DNA of 38,689 bases from an uncultured Saprospiraceae bacterium. Lineage in GTDB: Bacteria; Bacteroidota; Bacteroidia; Chitinophagales; Saprospiraceae. Both the position numbers and the translations under genes were made by a program. Positions 1 to 5,775 of the stretch are shown here, piece by piece (position 1 is the stretch's first letter; each line of letters opens with the position of its first letter). The notes under the pieces were generated by a model. The model was not told the DNA's origin, did no database searches, and was given only the letters and a program-made list of their open reading frames with translations. The DNA is taken from NCBI GenBank assembly GCA_938018185.1, contig CALIIW010000204.1, forward strand, positions 1 to 38,689, written 5' to 3'.

Positions 1-426
1 GAATCTATAGAACAAAAAATGTTCAAACATAGTGATGGGACGCAAAGAGCTCCTGCTCAGAAATTGACTGATTTTGTAAATAGAAAAATGTCAACAAAAC
101 TTTCAGATAGTTCTTACATTCCAGGCTTGATTCCTGCAAGAATGGATGAAATATTGCCAACTTCCATTTACATAGCATTGAGAGAAGGTGTCTTAGAATT
201 TTCCAAAAAAATGAAAGGTTATTATACGGAAGAAGCAAATGTTGTTGGGGCAGAAAGTAGAACGAGTTCTCCCATAAAAATTCCAAGAAATAAAGATAAC
301 TTTATGAACGATCAGCTAAATGGCTTGTTCCCTTGTGGAGAAGGAGCTGGTTTTGCTGGAGGTATTGTTTCAGCAGCTTTAGATGGCCAAAATGTAGCCA
401 AGGCAGTAGCTGAATTTTTGAATTAA
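1..426 (+). CDS. FAD-dependent dehydrogenase, C-terminal part (5' end outside window)
   Basis: The reading frame is open from the first base of the window, so the true start lies upstream; the ATG at 19 is internal. The last 35 residues contain the block FPCGEGAGFAGG followed by IVSAALDG. This is typical of the FAD-binding end of the uncharacterised FAD-dependent dehydrogenases (COG2509-like), where a late glycine-rich stretch closes over the flavin. The upstream part, with a conserved SRTSSP, fits the same family. Substrate and electron partner cannot be read from this fragment. It is followed after 14 bases by a DoxX-like gene on the same strand, so the two may be co-transcribed. The family call is from recalled sequence signatures only. 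Confidence 0.75.
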   Translation, partial: ESIEQKMFKHSDGTQRAPAQKLTDFVNRKMSTKLSDSSYIPGLIPARMDEILPTSIYIALREGVLEFSKKMKGYYTEEANVVGAESRTSSPIKIPRNKDNFMNDQLNGLFPCGEGAGFAGGIVSAALDGQNVAKAVAEFLN

Positions 427-440
427 TAGAACAGGGTAGA

Positions 441-857
441 ATGAAAGATGGATTAGATTTACTTGGTAGAATATTGATAGCCTTTATTTTTCTTTTTGAG
501 GCTTACGATTCTATTTATTATTTTAAAAATACGAAAGAGACCATGACAAACTACGGCTTGACGTGGAATCAAGACCTTTTGCTTTACGGAGCGATCTTCG
601 TACTTATCTTAGGAGGCATACTTGTGCTTATTGGGTACCGCTCTTCTTTTGGTGCAATCCTGCTCCTCATCTATTGGATACCTATGACTTTTATCGTGTA
701 TTCATTCTGGAATGATCCCGAAGAACTCAGGCGCATCCAAAGTCTAAACTTCATGAAAAACTTAGCTATCATTGGCGGCCTCTTGATAATTATTGTAAAC
801 GGCTCAGGTAAGTACAGTATAAAAAGGATCTTTGCAACCACAAAAGTACCCGGTTGA
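441..857 (+). CDS. DoxX-like integral membrane protein
   Basis: A 138-residue protein with four hydrophobic segments at about residues 6-22, 45-65, 70-92 and 104-120, and an N-terminal GRILIAFIFLFEA block like that of DoxX/DoxD family proteins. The length matches small DoxX proteins. The family is often linked to quinone or thiol redox functions, but no catalytic residues can be assigned here. The ATG at 441 is chosen because it directly precedes the first membrane segment. It follows the FAD dehydrogenase fragment by 14 bases and probably shares its transcript. Just beyond its TGA stop begins the heptamer tandem repeat. Confidence 0.75.
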   Translation: MKDGLDLLGRILIAFIFLFEAYDSIYYFKNTKETMTNYGLTWNQDLLLYGAIFVLILGGILVLIGYRSSFGAILLLIYWIPMTFIVYSFWNDPEELRRIQSLNFMKNLAIIGGLLIIIVNGSGKYSIKRIFATTKVPG

Positions 858-875
858 CCCCATTGTAAAAGCATC

Positions 876-994
876 ATCCGACATCTCACATCCGACATCC
901 GACATCCAACATCTCACATCCAACATCTCACATCCGACATCCGACATCCGACATCCGACATCTCACATCTCACATCTCACATCTCACATCCGAC
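876..994. repeat. 17-unit heptamer tandem repeat (ATCYNAC)
   Basis: Seventeen uninterrupted 7-base units fill positions 876-994 exactly (119 bases). Eight units read ATCCGAC, seven ATCTCAC and two ATCCAAC, so only unit positions 4 and 5 vary. Variants are clustered (units 9-12 all ATCCGAC, units 13-16 all ATCTCAC), which suggests expansion by slippage. The repeat lies between two convergent genes and ends two bases before the stop codon of the channel gene on the minus strand. The small open frame running through it is taken as a by-product of the repeat. Confidence 0.95.
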
Positions 995-996
995 AA

Positions 997-1887
997 TCAC
1001 TCCTCATCACTCAAATTCAAAGTATGCCCACAAGTCTTACAATAAAAGGCATCATCACTATGTCTATCATCTCCACAGGATTGGCACATCTGCGTATTCA
1101 ACCAAGTTTCTTCGTGTAGTTTTGTTTTGTTCTTTTTCTTCTTTTTCTTACTTCCTTCAACGATCTCGGCAGACACAATTCCAGTAGGAACGGCTATAAC
1201 GGCATAACCTAAGATCATAACTATGGCAGAGATGAATTGACCAATCGGAGTGGTAGGGACGATGTCTCCATAACCAACTGTGGTCAAAGTAACGATGGCC
1301 CAATAAATAGAAGTTGGAATGGATGAAAACTTCGGATTATCTGCTATTCCACCTTCAATTACATACATTAAAGAACCAATTATGATTACCATTAAAGTGA
1401 CGAAACTTAAAAATACAGCGATTTTTTGACGAGAATCTTTCAAAGCTTTTACAATAACTTCTGATTCTTTCAAAAACTTACCTAGTTTAAAAATTCTAAA
1501 GACCCTTAACAAACGAAGGGCTCTAAAACTCATTAATGCAACGACTGATGGTACGAAATAACCAATATATGTAGGTAGTATTGCTAATAAATCAATGATT
1601 CCATAAAAACTAGTGGCATACTTAATTGGCTTGAGAACGACATAAAGCCTTAGAATGTATTCAAGCGTAAAGAAGATGGTGAAAACCCATTCCGCAATGT
1701 GGAAGAAGCGGATCATTTCTGGTGACCATCCCGCAACAGTTTCAAAAATTACTACTAGAACTGAAGCAATGATAAAAACAAGTAAAGCGACATCAAATGC
1801 TTTTCCCCAAGGCGTATCAGCTTCGAAAATTATTTCGAACAACTTCTCTCGAGCCCCATTATGTTTTTGATCCTCTACTTGTGCCAT
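997..1887 (-). CDS. Voltage-gated potassium channel family protein with C-terminal zinc ribbon
   Basis: A 296-residue six-helix ion channel. The S4-like segment carries regularly spaced arginines (block SFRALRLLRVFRIFKLGKF). The pore helix is followed by the selectivity filter TVGYGD at residues 203-208, which marks potassium selectivity. After the last membrane helix comes a run of lysines and then two CxxC pairs, CQSC and CKTC, spaced like a zinc ribbon. A Kv-like core of this size is common in bacteria; the zinc ribbon tail is a recurring addition in some Bacteroidota members, with unknown function (the recurrence is from memory). The start at 1887 gives a short charged N-terminus before S1. 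The gene converges on the DoxX-like gene. Confidence 0.9.
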   Translation of the reverse strand: MAQVEDQKHNGAREKLFEIIFEADTPWGKAFDVALLVFIIASVLVVIFETVAGWSPEMIRFFHIAEWVFTIFFTLEYILRLYVVLKPIKYATSFYGIIDLLAILPTYIGYFVPSVVALMSFRALRLLRVFRIFKLGKFLKESEVIVKALKDSRQKIAVFLSFVTLMVIIIGSLMYVIEGGIADNPKFSSIPTSIYWAIVTLTTVGYGDIVPTTPIGQFISAIVMILGYAVIAVPTGIVSAEIVEGSKKKKKKNKTKLHEETWLNTQMCQSCGDDRHSDDAFYCKTCGHTLNLSDEE

Positions 1888-2129
1888 TTATAATATGAAA
1901 TACTTGTTTTATAACGCTGTTTCTATAATTTAGGTCACAAAAGTAGAGTTAATTTATCTTTTTCACTTTATAATTATTTTATATTCATAAAATTTCATTA
2001 TTTTGCCGACCAGTTAAGCAGAGACTCCTTCCAAATTACTACTATTGAGATAAACTACCTAAACCGAGTGTTTTGCGTATAAATGCGCCTAACGTAGTAT
2101 TATCTAACATCTTAAAAGTAAAAGAAATC

Positions 2130-2891
2130 GTGATCAGAGCAATTATTATTGAAGATGAATTAAATAGTTTAAAAAACCTTGAAAACTTAATCGCACAAAA
2201 TTGTCCTACGATAAAGATAGTAGGAACAGCAAGATCTTGTGAGGAAGGAAAGGTGCTTTTGGATACCCTTAAAGATGGATTTGATCTTGCATTCATGGAT
2301 ATTCAGTTGTCTGATGGCCTAATATTTACGCTTTTAGATTCTAAGCAGAAGATAGATTTCAATATAATTTTTGTTACTGCTTTTGCGGAATATGCGGTTC
2401 AAGCATTTAGATACAGTTCTATAGACTATATTCTTAAGCCGATTGATCCAGATAAATTAAAAGAAGCTGTCAGTAGAGTAGTTGTTGGAGAACCTACTCA
2501 GATGACAAAGAAATTGGATATTTTTAGAGAATACTATAATAATCCTAACGCCTTTTCAAAAATGAGTATCTCAGCAATTGATGGAATTTATTTCGTCAAC
2601 ATAAGAGATATTTGTAGACTAGAAGGTGAAGACAATTACACACATATTTTCCTTGATAAAGGAAATAAAATAACAATCTCTAAAACGATCAAAACTTATG
2701 TTGATCTGCTTTCAGATAAGAATTTTTTCAGAGTGCATAAAAAGCATTTGATCAATCTGAACTTTATGAAAAAGTTTGTAAAAGGTGATGGCGGCTACCT
2801 TATCATGGATGACGACACCCAGATTGAAGTTTCAAGAAGAAGAAGACCTGCATTTATCCAACAATTGAAGGATATGCAGATGGGCTTATAA
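2130..2891 (+). CDS. LytTR-family response regulator
   Basis: A 253-residue two-component regulator. The N-terminal receiver domain starts with the block IRAIIIEDE, has the phosphoacceptor Asp57 in MDIQLSDG, the conserved Thr in FVTAF and Lys in ILKPID. The C-terminal LytTR DNA-binding domain (about residues 150-250) includes LEGEDNYTHIFL and FFRVHKKHLINLNF. The frame is open back to a TTG at 2073, but the GTG at 2130 fits the usual N-terminus of the family and is preferred. Next come a double-glycine peptide gene and a LytS-type kinase on the same strand, which is probably its partner. A terminator-like hairpin follows at 2894-2927. Confidence 0.9.
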   Translation: MIRAIIIEDELNSLKNLENLIAQNCPTIKIVGTARSCEEGKVLLDTLKDGFDLAFMDIQLSDGLIFTLLDSKQKIDFNIIFVTAFAEYAVQAFRYSSIDYILKPIDPDKLKEAVSRVVVGEPTQMTKKLDIFREYYNNPNAFSKMSISAIDGIYFVNIRDICRLEGEDNYTHIFLDKGNKITISKTIKTYVDLLSDKNFFRVHKKHLINLNFMKKFVKGDGGYLIMDDDTQIEVSRRRRPAFIQQLKDMQMGL

Positions 2892-2893
2892 GA

Positions 2894-2927
2894 AAGAAGT
2901 CAGAAGATAACTGGCTTTTTCATTTTT
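2894..2927 (+). terminator. Terminator-like hairpin behind the LytTR regulator
   Basis: The arm at 2894-2903 pairs with 2911-2920 (ten pairs, two of them G-U) around a 7-base loop, and a T-rich stretch runs through 2927. It sits directly behind the response regulator stop and before the peptide gene, so regulator and peptide are probably separate transcripts or linked only by read-through. Confidence 0.6.
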
Positions 2928-2955
2928 TTGACATTAACAAAGCAAATCCTTTACT

Positions 2956-3093
2956 ATGGGAAAAAATGCTAAACTTGATGACCTAAGAAAAGACTTATTC
3001 ATCCTTGATGATGCTGAGTTAAGCAGAGTTAAAGGAGGTCGTAAAAAGGTCTTTTTCTGGTTTGGTGGTTGCAGGGGCATTGTCCCTCAATAG
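2956..3093 (+). CDS. Double-glycine leader peptide (putative secreted signal or natural-product precursor)
   Basis: A 45-codon frame from ATG 2956 to TAG 3091-3093. The N-terminal 28 residues are acidic and end in ELSRVKGG, which matches the double-glycine leaders recognised by C39 peptidase/ABC exporters and resembles the Bacteroidota GG natural-product precursors. The predicted mature part is 17 residues, RKKVFFWFGGCRGIVPQ: basic at its front, with an aromatic patch and one cysteine. A second Gly-Gly precedes the cysteine, leaving room for an alternative product CRGIVPQ. It is isolated by terminator-like hairpins on both sides and lies between a LytTR regulator and a histidine kinase. In Gram-positive bacteria this position is typical of pheromone genes such as comC. 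No exporter gene is adjacent. The leader is clear; the signalling role is inferred. Confidence 0.7.
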   Translation: MGKNAKLDDLRKDLFILDDAELSRVKGGRKKVFFWFGGCRGIVPQ

Positions 3094-3114
3094 AACCATG
3101 TCAAAAGTAAACTT

Positions 3115-3143
3115 GGGCTGCATTTATTGCAGCCCATTTTTTT
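3115..3143 (+). terminator. Intrinsic terminator behind the peptide gene
   Basis: Perfect 8-bp stem GGGCTGCA (3115-3122) with TGCAGCCC (3128-3135), 5-base loop, followed by A and a seven-T run. It ends 14 bases before the kinase start, so a short, separate peptide mRNA is expected and the kinase would depend on read-through or its own promoter. Confidence 0.85.
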
Positions 3144-3157
3144 AAATTTTTCAAGTT

Positions 3158-5065
3158 ATGACCAGCCATTCAAATTTAAATCCTACCGCCGATACCATAG
3201 AGATTCAAGATTTACGAAATAAGATCAACAAACTATCAGAATTGATCTCTACTCTGATTTTCAAAGATTCCAAGAAGGCAAAATTTCTTTTGGAAGAACT
3301 ATTTGCATTATTAGAAAAACAAGAGGATAAAGGTTTATACCTTGCATACTACATTCAAAATGCTAATTTTTATAATCAAAATTATAAATACGAAGAATCA
3401 CTTTCAAATTTTGAAAAAGCAAATGTCATTTTCGAAACGGAATATCATAGTGATTTAAAACTCCAAATTGAAGCTTATATTGATCAATCAGGCGTACTCA
3501 TCAATTTGGAGAAATTTGATGATTGCGAATTCCTGTTTAGTAAAATAGAACAATTACAAAAAGTATTTCCAGATGAAATCCTCGTAGCGAGATTGAAAAC
3601 CAGAATGGCTAGTTTTTATTTAAAACAAGGAAATTATGACAAAGCCATTGACAAATTTAACCGAGCAGATATAATCTTTAGAACCAAAACAAACCTATCG
3701 ATTAAAGACCATTATTTTTTAACAATAATTCAATCTGGACTTGGCAATATATACGAACATAACGGTGACCAAAATGCTGCTGTAAATGCCTATAACCAAG
3801 TGGTAAGCATTTGCGAACAAAATGAAATACACTCTAGACTTAGCTGGCATTATTTACACGCAGGATTAGGCTGTATGTCACTAGAGGATTATACACAAGC
3901 AAAATCTTATTTCGAAAAATCTATAAAGATCATGGATGATTCAAGCATGCCTGCCCGGGCGGGTTCTTATGCAAATTTGGGTTATTGCTATTTCATGGAA
4001 AATGATACTAAAAATGCACTCTACTTTTATGAAACTGCTGAAGAAATATACAAGCAGATCAATGTAGAAGACTACGAAAATTTATTTTACATACAACTGT
4101 GGAAATCTCAAGTCTTTTCTAAGTTAGGAGAAGAAGAAAAAGAATCCAATCATTTATTAAAAGCTTATGACTTAGCTAAGAAGTTGGGTAACAATAGAAT
4201 TTTGACAGAAGTCTATGCTAGTATCGCTAATTATTATGGGGAAAGAAAAGACTTTGAACTAGCTTACAAATACCAACAGATGCAAATTCGTTTTGCAGAA
4301 GAATCCTTTGAAGAAATGAAAAGGCAGCAAATAACGGAATTGCAAATCAAATATGACGCAGAAAAAAAGGACCAAGAAGCTGAAATGCTGAAGTTAGAAT
4401 CCAATAGATTACAACTTAAAGCTCTAAGGGCTCAAATGAACCCGCACTTCATCCATAATGCCCTAAATTCGATTCAGCATTTTATTAATGCTAATGAAAA
4501 AGAAACCGCCGCTAAGTACCTTGCTCAATTTGCAAACTTAATGCGCAACAGCTTATACTACTCTGATTTAGAAAGCATTTCTCTAGAAGATGAGATTGAA
4601 TTCTTAAGAGAGTATCTAGATATCAATAAAAAGTTGAGGTACTCTGACCAAATGGACTTTGAGTTAAAAATCGATGATGATCTTGAAGAAGATCTTATCT
4701 ACTTGCCTTCTATGATCATTCAGCCTTATGTCGAAAATGCTCTAGAGCATGGGATTCGAACAAGGAGTGATGGTAAGGTCAGTATTCGCTTTAATTACCA
4801 TGATGAACAAACACTCCAATGTATTGTAGAAGATAACGGTATAGGCCGTAAAATGGCCGAGCAGATTCAAAATCAAGGCAACTATAGAGAAAAGCATAGA
4901 TCAATGGGAACAGCAATTACCCAAAAACGATTGGAGGTCCTTAAGTCAAGCATTAAAAACAAAGACCTGAGTGTAAATATCATCGATTTGACTGATGATG
5001 ATGGTGTTGCAACCGGAACCCGAGTTGAGTTGATGATCCCAATTCTTGAATTTAAGTATAAGTAG
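3158..5065 (+). CDS. TPR-domain LytS-type sensor histidine kinase, soluble
   Basis: A 635-residue protein. Residues about 15-390 are six or seven tetratricopeptide-like helical pairs (for example the repeats around NYDKAIDKFNRAD and DYTQAKSYFEKSI). A charged coiled coil (about 390-425) leads into a LytS/YehU-type kinase domain: phosphoacceptor His430 in MNPHFIHNALNSI, the N box PYVENALEHG, and the G box VEDNGIG. Many Bacteroidota TPR kinases have a membrane helix between TPR and kinase; none is visible here and there is no signal peptide, so it should act in the cytoplasm. It should phosphorylate the LytTR regulator encoded upstream. TPR domains bind peptides in several regulators, which makes the intervening leader-peptide gene suggestive. 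A perfect hairpin follows at 5107-5126. Confidence 0.88.
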   Translation: MTSHSNLNPTADTIEIQDLRNKINKLSELISTLIFKDSKKAKFLLEELFALLEKQEDKGLYLAYYIQNANFYNQNYKYEESLSNFEKANVIFETEYHSDLKLQIEAYIDQSGVLINLEKFDDCEFLFSKIEQLQKVFPDEILVARLKTRMASFYLKQGNYDKAIDKFNRADIIFRTKTNLSIKDHYFLTIIQSGLGNIYEHNGDQNAAVNAYNQVVSICEQNEIHSRLSWHYLHAGLGCMSLEDYTQAKSYFEKSIKIMDDSSMPARAGSYANLGYCYFMENDTKNALYFYETAEEIYKQINVEDYENLFYIQLWKSQVFSKLGEEEKESNHLLKAYDLAKKLGNNRILTEVYASIANYYGERKDFELAYKYQQMQIRFAEESFEEMKRQQITELQIKYDAEKKDQEAEMLKLESNRLQLKALRAQMNPHFIHNALNSIQHFINANEKETAAKYLAQFANLMRNSLYYSDLESISLEDEIEFLREYLDINKKLRYSDQMDFELKIDDDLEEDLIYLPSMIIQPYVENALEHGIRTRSDGKVSIRFNYHDEQTLQCIVEDNGIGRKMAEQIQNQGNYREKHRSMGTAITQKRLEVLKSSIKNKDLSVNIIDLTDDDGVATGTRVELMIPILEFKYK

Positions 5066-5106
5066 CTTATAAATAACTTGATAAACATGCCCAATAAAAC
5101 CATGAA

Positions 5107-5126
5107 GTGAAGTCTTCAGACTTCAC
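5107..5126 (+). terminator. Hairpin behind the TPR kinase
   Basis: Perfect stem GTGAAGTC (5107-5114) with GACTTCAC (5119-5126) and a TTCA loop, 42 bases after the kinase stop. There is no T-run behind it, so it may be a weak terminator or an mRNA 3'-end stabiliser. Confidence 0.45.
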
Positions 5127-5352
5127 AAGTATATTATTAGAGCTTAGCCCATCTCTTGCTCACCAAATCCTTATTTTGCACCCAAATCATCAAAATCACA
5201 AGCTCTAAAAAATGTCATAATTCAAAAAGCCCTTGTTTATCCCAATTAAATTACCTTTTGAAAAACCTTATTCTAAGCCATACCGACCGTTTACCCGACG
5301 TTTATTTCCTCATCGTCATTGTGCCGAATATATGAATAAAAACCGCCATATA

Positions 5353-5426
5353 TTGAGGATAGTTTTCTCATAGTATGTTTGTTTAATCTTCCTGCACCTT
5401 ATCTAATAGGTGCAGGGATTTTTTTT
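5353..5426 (+). ncRNA. Candidate short RNA cassette 1 (promoter-like box plus terminator)
   Basis: TTG at 5353-5355 and TATGTTTG at 5374-5381 are 18 bases apart and fit the Bacteroidota sigma-A promoter pattern. The stem 5389-5399 with 5408-5418 (core CCTGCACC/GGTGCAGG) followed by eight Ts (5419-5426) is a clear terminator. The predicted RNA is only about 40 bases. The 16 bases at 5363-5378 are identical to those at 5711-5726 in cassette 3, and the similarity extends about 35 bases upstream. Confidence 0.45.
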
Positions 5427-5542
5427 AAACACAAGGAGATTGCCAGCAATTAAACTAGCACATTATATCCCCGTGATCAATAACAAGTTGAGTGAAATCA
5501 ACTTGAACCAGTAATCCAGTTTAGCAAAATATTTGGATACGG

Positions 5543-5578
5543 ATTCCTACCTCGCAATAAGGGTAGGAATTTTTTTTT
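5543..5578 (+). terminator. Intrinsic terminator in the gene-free stretch (cassette 2)
   Basis: Perfect 9-bp stem ATTCCTACC (5543-5551) with GGTAGGAAT (5562-5570), 10-base loop, then a run of nine Ts. No open frame ends here. A small hairpin lies upstream (5484-5505), so a structured RNA may end at this site, but no convincing promoter was found for it. Confidence 0.8.
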
Positions 5579-5697
5579 GCCTGTTTGCCAAGAATAGATG
5601 AGTATCTAAAACCTTAGCAAAACGCTCCATGCCCACTTCCTTCTAAATAGCTACCGCTTTCTAATCGACATAAAATATGCAATAAAATCGTCACATC

Positions 5698-5775
5698 TTT
5701 GGATTGTAAATTTTCTCATAGTATGTACAATTCTCCTACATCATTTCCTCCTGTGTTGATGTAGGAGATTTTTTT
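5698..5775 (+). ncRNA. Candidate short RNA cassette 3 (promoter-like box plus terminator)
   Basis: TTTG at 5698-5701, then 20 bases, then TATGTACA (5722-5729), a half match to the Bacteroidota -7 box, inside the 16-base block (5711-5726) shared with cassette 1. The terminator is a perfect 12-bp stem TCTCCTACATCA (5732-5743) with its complement at 5757-5768 and a seven-T run that enters the pbpC stop codon from the opposite side. A 13-codon frame from 5723 ends inside the hairpin and is probably chance. Confidence 0.45.

Larger units (their letters stand above)
5066..5773. other. Gene-free stretch with three rightward terminators
   Basis: No credible protein gene on either strand. It holds a hairpin behind the kinase (5107-5126), a promoter-like box and terminator (5353-5426), an 8-bp hairpin (5484-5491 with 5498-5505), a second terminator (5543-5578), and a second copy of the promoter-like box with a third terminator (5698-5775). 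Three strong rightward terminators in about 400 bases, without genes, indicate short non-coding transcripts. The last T-run overlaps the stop codon of the opposing pbpC. Confidence 0.7.

Noticed and set aside
832-1119. 95-codon frame across the heptamer repeat
   Set aside because: Its sequence is mostly the translated repeat and it overlaps the ends of two well-supported genes.
2933-2941. Possible LytTR half-site in front of the peptide gene (minus-strand TTTGTTAAT)
   Set aside because: Poor match, and its distance to the next candidate (2906-2914) is 27 bases, not the usual 21-22; the latter also overlaps the terminator stem.
5723-5764. 13-codon frame running into the terminator stem of cassette 3
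   Set aside because: It would end inside the hairpin, and cassette 1 has only a three-codon equivalent, so it is not conserved between copies.
5066-5773. CRISPR array or attachment site in the gene-free stretch
   Set aside because: The hairpins differ in sequence and spacing, and there are no regularly spaced identical repeats or integrase genes.
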